A DNA stretch of 64,000 bases from positions 352,214 through 416,213 of the forward strand of contig NC_049997.1 of assembly GCF_000003815.2 (NCBI RefSeq), in the 5' to 3' direction. The stretch is from Branchiostoma floridae (Eukaryota > Chordata > Leptocardii > Amphioxiformes > Branchiostomatidae). Both the position numbers and the translations under genes were made by a program. Within the stretch, counting starts at the first letter, position 1; each line of letters begins with the position of its first letter. Under the pieces are notes generated by a model that saw nothing but the letters and a program-made list of their open reading frames with translations, made no database searches and was not told where the DNA came from. Positions 36,801-47,472 of the stretch are shown here, piece by piece.

Positions 36801-39385
36801 TAGCTCTATAGCTCACCCAAAACGCAGTCAAGTAAGTAGTCCCAATAACCGGTAAAGGGGTTGGTCCTGGGACTCCCATTTTCCTAAAGATAAACAACGG
36901 GCGAACAGCATATCTGATGGAGGAAGGAAAATAAAGGTGGATTAGAAAGCGACGTATTGTATTTGTATTGTCTCATAAGCAAATAATTTCATTTGACTGA
37001 TAAGAAAATACATGTCAAAACAATCCACGAAAATGTTCCTCTTTGAAGTTCATTTTACAATATTGCTAAAAATTAACTTTATATGCCTTTGAACAAAGTA
37101 TGTGAAACGATGTAACTGTTTGTGGTTGAGCAAGATTACTCCAGAAGCTATGAAATGATTGTTATAAAAGTATTGTACGCGGCTACCTCATATACTTGGA
37201 TGGATTTATCATGTAATAGTGGCTTTTTATGGGCAGCAGAACGGTTTCCATTTCTCGTGTGTATGAATAACATGCTATGGTCATAAAAGGCTATGCCTTT
37301 TTAACATTAGCGTTTCGTTGCATATAATAGTTTAAAACATCATAACTCACAAAGGAATGTATAGATTGTCATGACGATCTACTAACTCTATGAAACTAAT
37401 ACCTCATCTTTAGACTCTCAGCAAATCGGGTGTTGGCTGCCTCTAGCAACACATGAAAACGACCTTTGATCCCAAATTCCCGATGAAATTCGCATTAACT
37501 TGCTAATTGTTTGCTAATCTTAAAAGGTCTATTCATGTGTACGTGTACAGATCTGTTCATGTGTACATATCTGTTTATGTGTAATTAGTAACTAATAATA
37601 GTTTTGCAGCAGTCCAGTCTGGCCGGCAGTCAAAGTAAGTTTTTTTTTTTGAATTCTATAATATGTGCGCTGTGTTTTTATCATAGCAGTGAAAGATTGT
37701 AAAATTATTTGTGAATGCCCCCAATTCGAAGCCGAAAGAAAAAGGCTATTTGATAGAGTGACCGAAATCACACCAACATTTTCATTGTTAAAAACGCCAC
37801 AAAAGATTCTCTTCCTACTAACATCAAGGGATCAATCTATTATAGAACACATGGGGCATTTCATTTTCAAATGTCTTCAAGAAAGAAGTCAAACCCTGTA
37901 ATAGTTACGTAGACTTAGTACCCCATTATGTATCGTATGTATATTCATCCACTTAATATTTGTATGTTAGAATTTAGTTTATCTACATGTATTCAGACCA
38001 CATTTATTCATCTCATGTAATTAGTCATTCTTTTCTTGCAATTAGCCCAATGGGCATGAATTTGCAATAAACTTTATTATTAAACTTTATTATTGTAAAC
38101 TAAAATGTAAAGTTACACGAAAAGAAGTTATATTAACGACTAAGTCGTAACATTCTGGAAAATTTGGAAAAAAAGGACTTCTGTCGCAAATTCCTTTCTG
38201 TCAATTCCTTTATACAGGCTCGAGCTTGGGAGAGGCTACCCTTTCCTAATGGGGAAAGTTACTTTAAAATATATAAATGACATTTCTCAGTAATAAAACG
38301 GCACTGTGTTATAATAATTATACAGCAGAAGCTAGTTTCTTGCACAACGGATAAGCGCACACTAGTACTTCTGTTAATTGCATGGAATCCCCGAATCTCG
38401 AAAAGGTGCGGTCCAGCTGGATAACTTCGCATTATTGCACCACCCGGAAAATTGCACGAAATACGCTGGCAAATGTGGTTTGCAATTAAACGGCTTCTAC
38501 TAATACTTGCACATGAAATCGTAATCTCTATCAACAAACGTTGAAATATATTTTCATAATGGTAATTAATAGAACGTGTTGGCACATATATCACTTCTTG
38601 GACGAATGTCTATTGGTAACATTTTGCCCTACTAAACAGATCGCAGCTGCTAACTAATTTTCACTGTTGTCATTAACAACAGAAGTCTTTAATCGCTGGC
38701 CTTATGCCTTACACTGTGTTTGTTTAAGGTTTGTTGATTACATTTAATCTTTACATGAGTCCTATTCAGGAAACGTAGGACAATCCAGGAAAGTGAATGA
38801 CTTCAAAATATTGTTATAATTAGGGACTTCAAATATGTCATGGATTAAATTTACCTGAACATCGGTCGTAAAAAATGTGTGTTCATGTGAGCTACACGGA
38901 TGGAAGATAAAAAGGGTCTGAATAGGGTTACTCGGAGCCTAATTTGTAGCACTAACCTCTGTTGTCAAACATGTTATTATATCTCGGGTTGCCATGTCCG
39001 AGACCACGGCGTTGGGTTCATGGCAAGGGCACGATAACGGTTAATGGGGTCAGCTCGAGTCGGGGTCAGACGGAGTCCAGGCAGTAAAGCCAACTATACG
39101 TTTACATGGCGAAAGGTCGGCGGCATGTGCTCTGCATACTACCCCCTTTCCTCCTCATTTCTTTATATATCCTTCAAACACTACCGTCAGTTTGGTTTTA
39201 GCCTAAATGCCTCCATTTGATAGATTTTGAAATATACAAAATAATAAAAACACAGTAAGTCCACCATAATAAAGTTATACCGTACAAGTCAGAAATACAA
39301 ACATAGACACTTACAGGTAGAACAGAACAGCCAGGACCGGCAGAAGTGTCCATGTCAGTGGGATAGGGAGGACCTCCAGGGCCAT
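30789..39385 (-). CDS. CYP3-like cytochrome P450, 13 exons, complete
   Basis: Microsomal monooxygenase of the CYP3 clan. Exons in coding order: 39315-39385, 36817-36913, 36306-36355, 36060-36156, 35499-35621, 34752-34840, 34141-34289, 33323-33456, 32961-33054, 32594-32754, 32141-32229, 31334-31471, 30789-31029; 1533 nt, 510 residues, phases all agree. Features: N-terminal membrane anchor ([14 protein letters not shown]), Pro-rich hinge GVPGPTPLP, helix C WKNVR (128-132), I-helix AGYDTV (318-323), K-helix ETLR (375-378), and haem-binding [10 protein letters not shown] with Cys455 as thiolate ligand. The usual CYP3 C-terminal strand region after residue ~487 is replaced by sequence from a MITE. 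The gene lies in one arm of an inverted duplication; the substrate is unknown. Confidence 0.94.
31158..31186. repeat. second copy of the gggcaagcagcccgc repeat
   Basis: Same core and gatgatgatgatg tail as 25232-25273, in the last intron of the P450. Confidence 0.75.
31642..31935. repeat. (CA)n microsatellite
   Basis: Long CA-rich tract with catgctcacaaacactcaca sub-repeats, in an intron of the minus-strand P450. It generates long spurious His/Thr or Cys/Val frames. Confidence 0.97.
35040..35345 (+). mobile_element. tRNA-derived SINE in P450 intron (left arm)
   Basis: Box A-like tggcgtagcggcagcg, box B gagttcgaatccggctgcg, then gggaaaggcacttaacacgg and a 3' part with ccgtgtctggggagagcc. It is in the intron between P450 exons 5 and 6. 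The mirrored copy is at 60460-60770, so insertion predates the split of the two arms. Confidence 0.82.
35739..35975. other. assembly gap (237 N)
   Basis: Run of N in a P450 intron. The other arm has sequence at the matching place (about 59813-60070). Confidence 0.99.
37704..38091 (+). mobile_element. 5'-truncated LINE insertion, absent from the other arm
   Basis: An open frame up to the TAA at 37899-37901 encodes the C-terminal tail of a non-LTR retrotransposon ORF2 ([18 protein letters not shown] region). A UTR follows, ending in repeated aaactttattatt. It is flanked by the 8-bp duplication attgtaaa (37696-37703 and 38092-38099). The right P450 arm has the empty site near 58131-58145, so the insertion occurred after the two arms separated. 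It is in intron 1 of the P450, antisense to it. Confidence 0.8.
38316..38515. mobile_element. ~200-bp MITE in P450 intron 1 (left arm)
   Basis: Inverted ends (agcagaagctagtttcttgc and its partner near gcaattaaacggcttct) flank a core with ggtccagctggataac. The mirrored copy is at 57725-57915 with a 6-bp indel. A third relative is at 30385-30550. Confidence 0.7.
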
Positions 39386-39521
39386 GGCAATTGACAAGCG
39401 GTGATACGGGTTTCTTCACAACTTGTGTTTGAGTTGAAAATATGGACGATGTAGAGCCTTCGAATGCTGAGGGTTTGTCGAGACGTCTGTAAGGTACTGT
39501 ATGCTGCCTGACCCAACCACG

Positions 39522-39528
39522 TTATATA
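39522..39528 (-). promoter_or_regulatory. TATA box of the minus-strand P450
   Basis: TATATAA on the minus strand, about 140 bases upstream of the ATG at 39385, conserved in the other arm at 56701-56707. About 50-75 bases further upstream are a tgacgtaa CRE-like site and AGGTCA/GGGTCA nuclear-receptor half-sites, plausible for an inducible P450 but untested. Confidence 0.65.
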
Positions 39529-39950
39529 CACGTTGGCTTGTGTAAACAGGAAGCTGACGTGACATACAAAAATAGCGCTGACCCTCCATTTACTGATGAC
39601 GTAACATGACCTCATTCTGTGTGAGAAAAACAGTCAGCTTAAAAATGCTGACATCATCATGAAAACATGCCCGGGTATTATGGCCCAAGAATCAAGTTTG
39701 TTTCCTAGATCCTTCCCTGAAACACATGATGTGTCCTAATTTTGCCAAGAAGAGGGAATAAAACATTCAGACACATACATGTCAGACTCCGCGCTCTCCA
39801 TACCCCGGCTCCGATTCACTGTCTCTGGACTGAAGCCACGAGGCCAGAGCGAACAGTAAAAAAGTGTGGCAATAAAAATGCATTGCCTGGTGACAGAGTT
39901 ATGGTTCATATGAGCTGAGTGTCTAAACGCTGATTGGTTTACAAGTAGTG

Positions 39951-42815
39951 CGTTGTGACGCAAGGGCTGTAACTAACTCACCCCAGCGGTGACGTCACAC
40001 ATGCATTCAAATAAGTCTAGGCTAGGGGAGAGTCATTTAGGGAGGGGGGGGTACCTCTCTCACCGGCGTTAAAGCGGGGAAGCGGTGTCATCTCTCAATG
40101 GGGCAAGGGAAACTCATTATGATAATTTATACTTGTTACAACATGTCCCTGTAGCCATGTCCTTGGACGGCTTGAAAATCAAACAATGATTTAATTTTTC
40201 ATGACTGAGCAAACTAAGAATAGAAATAAAGATACTCAGTTTCATGTATTTTTCGGCTTATTATTATTGTATTTTGGCGACGCCCAAGGGGCTAGCCTCT
40301 CTCGGTTTGGCTTCGCGAACGACGATCATCTAGGGTGTTGCCCCCGTCTGGTGCAGGCGCACTGGTGGCTGATGAGTCCGATGCGTGACAGACAGAGTCG
40401 GCCGCAGCGGCTGCAGAGGGGCTAGCCTGACAGTATAGTATATGTCCGATTGGCAAAAATTCCCGGAAATCTACAAGAATTTTTCCTTGTTTGCTAGGTG
40501 CTTTATCCCTTTGGGGAATAACTCGCAGCTGACGGATCGTAAAAGTACCTGGAATTCAGATAGCATCGTACATGCCTTACATAATTAAGTACAGTACAAA
40601 GAAATCAGGGACTAATTTGCATAATTGATGCGAACAGCTTATAACTTCTCTGTATTAATGATAGAGTACTTAAATACATGACAATTGTAACTGAAAAAGA
40701 CAGAAATATCAGCTTTTATATATTTCCGATTGGCATGAATTTCCGGAATTCTGCAGCAATTTGTCCGCGCGTGCGCAGTTACATTATCCCTTTGGAGGGG
40801 AATTATTTGGGAAGGGGTTGACGGACAGTCGTGATTTTCGATATATAGGTCACTTCGGAGATGCCTTCCATAATCAAGGACTATTAATGCAAACCAGAGG
40901 CTAATTTGCGTCAGTTTATTAATCTACAGCATTTCATAATTTTTACCTAATTCACATAATGAGAAATAGTTATAATAACATAACGATGACAATATCATTA
41001 TTGCGTAATTCAGCGGCTATGTGAAGTTGAACATTATCAGATATAAATCATGCAAATCATTTGCATAATTTATGAGAAAATGCTACATATACATTAGTCA
41101 TGACAAAATGCTGCAATAGCTCTCTTCGATTTGTTTACTTTGTGACTGGAGGGTAACCTCCGTCGACAAAGTATTGTGAACAGTTTTTGCGTTGAGTGTT
41201 CGCACATATATCTCTATGTTCCGTTTGCCGCATTCGTATGTGGTTTGGCATGTCGTCTGTACTCCGTTGCGCGATGTTGCACGTTCCTTTCTTCTCGCGG
41301 TAGCTGTTTTTATAATCGCTGTAATAACTTCAGAAACCACCCCTACAAAATGTACGTCTTTCTGTGTATTGGTTCAAGTCTGCGTTATCTAGGCCATGCG
41401 GTAATTGGATACTGTCAAGCAGATGCTGCGTGTTTTGTGCACGTTGTATTGTCACAGCCTCCTTCACAGACGTATCTGCGGCCTTAGCGAAAGTTTTTTT
41501 TTTTTTTTGGGGTGTGTGTGTGTGGGGGGGGGTTGCTGTGGTTGGTGTGATGGACGTCGATTCGCGATTTTCATCCGGGAATACGACGGGAAAGAGAAAT
41601 ATGCCGGGAGAGGAATATATACCGGGGTTCTTGTACCGGCACGTTTCTTTTGCATGTTGTCCGCTCGTTATATTTCCCAAATCATTTGGGTTTCGTTTCG
41701 TTCTTTTTGTTCATCGTATTCGATATTTGGGACTTTCAATATCATCGGTTATAACTGACGCGGCGGAAATTACAGATGTGATTGAACAAATGTTCGTTTG
41801 TGGTAAAACGACAGCAGCTGACATCGTGGACCAACCAGCTGTTCCTGATATTCCTGACAAATTTTATTATACTTTGAGTATCATATTAACACATATCTAT
41901 GGTAAATTTACGGCAACATCTGATGTCGCGGGCCAATTGTTGTTTTTTCAGAGGAATGCAACAGTATGGTTGTTGATATATAATAAACACAATGTCACAC
42001 ACCACTGAAATTAACACAACTAACATACTATAACTACGTCACACAGTGTGTTACCTACGCTCACTTGTTTACATTGAGAATATTGTTATTTGGCTAAAAA
42101 AGATAAAGTAATTAATGCAAACGAGGACCTTACTTTTATTATCAATGAGAAACATTTACAATGGGTCACTAGTCACTCATAAGACACTCATTTTGTCCGC
42201 AATGCACAACATACATATTCGTGTAATTGGAAGAACTTATGACTGTAAGAATAAGCTCCCATGTTTACAAGAATAAACTTCTGTGTTTGTAAGAACAATC
42301 TTCCCGTGTTTATAAAAATAACCTTCCCGTGTTTGATGCCTGGAACTGTCTTGTCGACTCTTGCATAACTAAACCCTAGAGGCTTCAAAATTCACTCGTT
42401 TAATGTTAGAAAGATTTTGATCATCTCTTTACAACTAATGTTTTTCTTGTTTTGTCTCACCTTTTAACATAATCTTAAATTTCATCGCGCGATCCTTAAA
42501 TGCATATATAGCCTCTCGCTGCATATCTATATCTATAACTTCATTTGTATATTGATCTGTTTAACTTCGTTTATACTACTCTTGAGTATAACGTAAAAAC
42601 GTGGACCTTTTGTGTGATTGACGTAGTACGTAAAATACAGGAGCTTGCGTAAGGCAGTCAATGACCTGTTGTCACCCCGATACGAATAGAAGAATCAGCA
42701 CCCAATATCTCCGGCACGCAAGGTATAGTTGACTCGAAACTGTCAATCAACTTAAAGAAGAATGAAGAGCTACTTGGATAATTCTGAATGCCCCTTGAAT
42801 TTTGTTGGTACTGAT
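39951..42815. other. intergenic, diverged direct repeats only
   Basis: No convincing gene. Two diverged direct repeats at about 40440-40560 and 40722-40830 share ccgattggca, tttccggaa and ttatccctttgg words. A T-run followed by a G-run lies near 41490-41530. A 214-codon open frame at 41364-42008 has no recognisable domain. Confidence 0.5.
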
Positions 42816-43115
42816 AAGGCTATGGGCACGACCCGCCGTACAAGCAAATGTGTGCTGTCTACGTGCCAAAACGTGGGCAATCTTTTGGGATCCGTAAGTG
42901 GTAAGCACTGCCTCGTACGAACTCGTAGGGAATCCGACGGATTTTGGAGCACGCAGACAAGCTACAGAACTTGCTGGCAAACCTTTGTGTGCCATCGGGC
43001 TGCGGATTCGCCCCCCGTTCGTACCAGTACAGGCGACGCGTTTTCAAAAATACGTGGCGAACGTGGCCCCCCACAAAACGTACGGACAAATTGCACGTAC
43101 GGCAGTTTGGGCCCT
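42816..43115. mobile_element. MITE of the 19853-20165 family, copy 2
   Basis: Starts with ggctatgggcacgacccgcc, a diverged form of the family end, and shares the core ttttgggatccgtaagtgg and tccgacggattttggagc. It joins directly to the next copy. Confidence 0.85.
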
Positions 43116-43391
43116 AAAGCTAAGGGCACAACCCACCGCACGTGCAATCTTTTGGGATCCGTAAGTGGTAAGTACCTCCGTACGAACTCATAGGGAATCC
43201 GACGGATTTTGGAGCACGCAGACAAGCCGAAGAACTCACGTGCAGTCAAAGGTTTGTGTGCCATGCATTGACGTACTCCCTCCCTGCTCTTGCCAGCCGT
43301 TCCCCACGTTTTCAGAAATACGTGGCGGACTTGGCCTCCCAAAAAATTGTACTGACAAATTGCACGTAAGGCGGGTTGTGCACTTAGCTTT
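43116..43391. mobile_element. MITE of the 19853-20165 family, copy 3
   Basis: Begins aaagctaagggcacaaccca and ends gttgtgcacttagcttt. It is in tandem with copy 2 and probably arose by unequal exchange or insertion into the terminal repeat. Confidence 0.87.
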
Positions 43392-44243
43392 AGCTTAACA
43401 AACCTCTGGACTTCTATGAAATGACACGCTGTTTGTCTGATTACAGCCGAATGACTCTTTATTGTTCATCCATTTTGTCAATATTTTCTTTCGAAAATTG
43501 GGTTCGCATGTAGGTGAATACACGTGAATCTAATGTCATTTGATTTCGCTGCTTCATCTTAATCTTTATTACCAACGTTTCTTTTTTTTTTTGCATGCTG
43601 GCATCAGTGGATGTTATCCATTTAATCAAAACCATGTGGTATACTAAGGAGGGTTTTTCTCATTGGACCGGTCCGGAAAACATGACCTCAAAAAAAATCG
43701 GTAGACCGGATGTTGGGCCTATTGAAAAATGAACAGAATATATGATCAGGCATTCACACGTTTGGGTGCTTACTGGGTCGAAGAAAATAACAAGAGCAAA
43801 GTAGAGTAAAGTTTATAGTCCTTTCCACCAGTTAGCCTTGTAGTATTTTAAAACGTCAATGGGAGTCGAATACTCCACTAAACATACTTCTTTGTAGTGG
43901 AATGGACCTTTGTTTTGAGTATCGTCAATTCACAAGTTTTCACATACCAAATCAGGTCCAGGTTCAGGTCCAGACCAGGACCTGATCCTTTGGACCTGGA
44001 CCTAAATTTTCTGTACCGGTAGCTACCCCTAGAATGGTCCAAGCAAAATGCATACATAAACCCGCGGGCACATAAGGAAATACACACATACTCGCTCTTG
44101 GTGCTGAACACAAAATACTGCTTCACATAAGTATATCTATTGTAAACACCACATCCTCAAAACAAAACACGTTTTCCCATGGTTTAATAGCGTTGCCTAG
44201 CATAGTTTACAAATAGAGAGAATGGTATCCTAAATGACTCGGC
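43392..44243. other. intergenic, nothing recognised
   Basis: No gene seen. A small inverted cluster of ggtcc/ggacc words near 43950-44000 (caggtccaggttcaggtcc) can form a hairpin. Confidence 0.5.
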
Positions 44244-44392
44244 CTAATCTCCAAGCAGATCTTACGATGCCATAATAAAGTATCATAGCTGGTCATGGAG
44301 TATAGCCGGCCTAAGGGCGTCCTTTGGTTGGTTATACTCTATGGCCAGCGTTTAACTATCTTATGGCACCGCAGGATCTGCTTGGAGATTAG
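44244..44392. mobile_element. 149-bp MITE, free-standing copy of the P450 tail element
   Basis: Inverted ends ctaatctccaagcagatc and gatctgcttggagattag. Its reverse complement aligns along the full length with 30722-30859, the element that ends the P450 reading frame. Confidence 0.88.
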
Positions 44393-44904
44393 AGTTGGCC
44401 GTTCAGAGGAGCTGCTCACGATCACTCACGTTATAGGTGTCATCTAAAGTGTGCTAAACGCACTGTTCACATGACCCAAAGTTACCGCTATTTTAACCCC
44501 GCACGAACAGTGTGCTAATCTAAGCTCGATGTGTTGACATTCCTGGGTGGAATAGTTACCAATGTTGCTGTGTGCTCAAAGGAAAAGCCGGGATTAAGTC
44601 TCCAAAGTAAAGTTGACCCTGAGGGATTAGGAGCCTTGTTTGGTGCTAACATTGAACTTGTCTGATAAACTTACTGTGAAAGCCTGTCAGGAAGTGTCAA
44701 CAACTCGCGTGACAACATGTTTTACTTTCGATCCGACACCAACGAAATGTTGCGGAAACGAAAAATCAAAGTTTATGCCAATAAATTTGCTGAAGACATG
44801 CTAGCGCTGTTGAAAACATTTTGGTCTGTTTTGCATTTTTGTTGTCTTTTATATCGTACTTTGTATCGTTTCCGAACCCTTTGTGGAAATGTAACGTTTG
44901 TTTG

Positions 44905-45235
44905 AACCTTTATTTATTCATGAAAGCTCAAATCGGCCTGCAGGCCGCTTTTCACTGAGGTCATGAGGGAAGTGGCAAGGGTCAGACAAAGTGTATAACA
45001 GAGATACAGTTTAAAGTCCTAATGAGTCTTATAAGCCTATACTTATAAGCTTTTTGAAATCAAGGAGGTTACATGAAATCAAGGAGGTCACACAGCTCCT
45101 TGACGAAATGACGGAAGGAAGGAACTTCGAGGGAAGGAAGGCCAGAAGCTACTGCCCCGCAGTCCAACTTTCGCACAACCTTATTACTCTACGGTACCGA
45201 CTGGCTTTTACTTCAAGGTGAATATTCAAGGTGAA
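44905..45235 (-). mobile_element. possible LINE 3' end (minus strand)
   Basis: On the minus strand the sequence runs through catgacctcagtgaaaagcg and ends gagctttcatgaataaata, the look of a CR1/L2-type 3' UTR. No coding part is recognisable, so this is a weak call. Confidence 0.3.
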
Positions 45236-45825
45236 TAAATGTAGTGGATGCCACCTGCAGCTGAAATGCCTGACTGTTTCATATCCAGTTGCTTGAGTTA
45301 CTGCTTTTTGGCGTATCTTATTACCTGGATGTCATGACCTTGGCATGACTCGAAGTTTTCAGAGAGGTGGTCTTGAAAATGATTGAGGGTTATATTTGAC
45401 TTTGCGTGCAGAGTATTTGTGCTTATTTTAACATACTGTCAGTAAAGTGGCAAGACTTCTGTGAGTTTAAATAATTTTTTGCCTCTCTACATCTGCTTGG
45501 GGATAAACGGAACCCTGACTGTCACATGTTCAGACTAGCGGAACTGACAGGAACTGCAGTCACAGGTGGTAGAAATAGTTTCAAGTTGATTACATACTAA
45601 ATAACACCAATAGTTCATAAGTGGCTTTATCGTATTTATTTCATATAAGGAATTGAAAGTACATAAATATCATGTATTGATCATTTTGACATGACTTTTG
45701 CCCATTTCTTGGAATCAGAATCCCCTCCTGTAACTCGCATGAATAAAGTGCGTGGAGCTCTATTTCACCTCTGTCCACAAGGTAACCTGTCCTATATGTG
45801 CTGTTTTTAAAAAACAATTTAGGGA

Positions 45826-45935
45826 TATCAAGTCGACGGACGATGGCTTCAAATTGCAATATTTTCAAATATTGCAGTGATATCAAGTCGACGGACGATG
45901 GTTTCAAATTGCAATATTTCAAAATATTGCAGCTT
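45826..45935. repeat. two-copy ~55-bp direct repeat
   Basis: gatatcaagtcgacggacga and its following ttcaaattgcaatattt occur at about 45826 and 45881. A partial inverted form (gaaacaaccgtccatcc) follows. Confidence 0.85.
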
Positions 45936-46070
45936 GAAACAACCGTCCATCCATTTCATATCCCCAATACCCTGTTTTCAAAACAACGGATATAGGTTAA
46001 CCCGCGGCAAAAGGTGAACAAGAGTTAGGACTATCTTTATATGTATTACACTACTCCATATAGTATCCTA

Positions 46071-46422
46071 TTTGTCCTGGCCATCTATCCGCCCTCCGTT
46101 ATAAAGTGATGGGGAATCGTCGTCTGGAGCCTAAAGTCACCTATGCGCTGAGAGAATCCTGAGACGACCGCCTACAAACGGGCGTCTACTTCCGCGCAAA
46201 GCAGAAAAACTTCCGAGGGCTGGGCGGGTGGGTCGCTTCAGACTCCAGACGTGGTCGGAGGGCGGCCTAACGAGTGACGAGATGCCCCTAATCTGCATAT
46301 TTATACAATGGATGGATCACGTGTCTAACATCCGGGCGAATAGGCGACCAGAATAAATAGTATCCTATTTGTCCTGGCCATCTATCCGCCCTCCGTTATA
46401 AAGTGATGGGGAATCGTCGTCT
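46071..46422. repeat. 60-bp direct repeats flanking a ~230-bp insert
   Basis: tagtatcctatttgtcctgg and its following ~40 bases occur at 46071 and 46358. The ~230-bp insert between them ends in agaataaata, and its last ~100 bp recur at 49093-49195. The direct repeats are too long for a normal target duplication, so local duplication or recombination between element ends is more likely. Confidence 0.75.
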
Positions 46423-46846
46423 TCCGCCTTTGCCCTCTCTGGCTTCAGAGCCTTTCCCTTCCTGTCACCTAATATCCTCCTTCGAAGACACTCTCCTAAG
46501 ATATCTCCTCACTCCTTTTCCTGTTCACTCTTTCAAATCATCTCCTATCTTGTCCCTCTCTCTACTTCCCATCCTTATCTTCTCCCCTTACCCATCTAAT
46601 CCCTTTCTTACTTCTCTCGACTTGTCCCCCACACTTCATCATATTCTTCTCTGAACTTCGTCAAACAACGTTTACCCACTCTAATCGACCGCGGCGCGCG
46701 CTTCGAAAACTGAGAGAAAATCAACGCCGAGAATACCGATCTAAATTTCTCCACGTACATAAGTTGAGCGAAAACAGGAAGGAAAGAAATTCTTCGAATG
46801 CTATCCTATCTTTTCTCGCGACTTGGGGACCACGCCCTTCTGATGT

Positions 46847-46946
46847 NNNNNNNNNNNNNNNNNNNNNNNNNNNNNNNNNNNNNNNNNNNNNNNNNNNNNN
46901 NNNNNNNNNNNNNNNNNNNNNNNNNNNNNNNNNNNNNNNNNNNNNN
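46847..46946. other. assembly gap (100 N)
   Basis: Exactly 100 N; probable scaffold join. Confidence 0.99.
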
Positions 46947-47063
46947 ATTTCAAAAAACGCCAAAACATATTGCTCACTCCATTCCTTATGCCCGTGTCCC
47001 ACATACACTATAACCAAGCCTCAGTCCGGGCCAAGTCCTTACACACTCCCGCATAGCATGTTA

Positions 47064-47472
47064 TCCAGCCTTCCGCGGAACCCCGTCGCGCTGGATAAAA
47101 TCGCCAAATGTCAAACAAGAGCGTACACAACTTTTAGGGTTTTCCAAAAATCCAGCTTTCCGCGTAACCCCTTCGCACTGGATGATATCACAACAAATCA
47201 CGAAAAAAAAGGATTAAAAGAACACAATATCTCGGATCGTCCAGCCTTCCGCGGAAACCCTTCGCACTGGATAACGTCACACCAAGATGGAGAAAGACTG
47301 CACACTTTTTGGGTCATTCAGCTTACCGCGGAACCCCATCGCACTGAATGATATCTTGCCGTGCTATAAAAGGCGTCAGACCAAAGACGTTCTTGGTCAG
47401 ACCAATCTCAAAACAGGGTTGCTCGATTAGTTCCTAACCCTCCAGCATCCCGCGGCACCCCATCGCACTGGA
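47064..47472. repeat. five 32-bp palindrome-ended repeats
   Basis: Copies at 47064-47095, 47151-47182, 47240-47271, 47317-47348 and 47441-47472 are each exactly 32 bp. The consensus starts TCCAG and ends CTGGA with ccgcggaacccc in the middle. Copy 4 has TTCAG at one end and CTGAA at the other, so both arms changed together. Spacers of 55, 57, 45 and 92 bp are unrelated in sequence. A TATA box lies between copies 4 and 5. No known family was recognised. Confidence 0.85.
47365..47373 (+). promoter_or_regulatory. candidate TATA box
   Basis: tataaaagg in a GC-rich context, downstream of four of the five 32-bp repeats. No convincing coding exon was found immediately downstream, so the transcript, if any, is unknown. 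Confidence 0.4.

Larger units (their letters stand above)
32065..39950. repeat. left arm of the P450 inverted duplication
   Basis: This 7.9-kb segment is the reverse complement of 56303-63886 with scattered substitutions and indels, spanning most of the P450, its promoter and upstream flank. Similarity fades at its lower edge inside the intron after the ExxR exon. Its upper edge matches the first base after the 100-N gap of the other arm. Confidence 0.9.

Noticed and set aside
38259-38594. 111-codon minus-strand frame in P450 intron 1
   Set aside because: Corresponds to a MITE copied elsewhere with indels that break the frame; non-coding.
40360-40420. ctgatgag motif resembling a hammerhead ribozyme core
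   Set aside because: The required GAAA box and flanking helices are not present after it; chance match.
41364-42008. 214-codon plus-strand frame
   Set aside because: Crosses T- and G-runs, has no recognisable domain or splice context, and overlaps other random frames; treated as chance.
46764-47351. 195-codon frame over the gap and the 32-bp repeats
   Set aside because: The repeats are read in different frames from copy to copy and 34 codons are N, so there is no protein-level conservation.
47064-47472. CRISPR-like array
   Set aside because: The host is eukaryotic, spacers vary from 45 to 92 bp, there are no cas genes, and the repeats co-vary at their ends; described as interspersed palindromic repeats instead.
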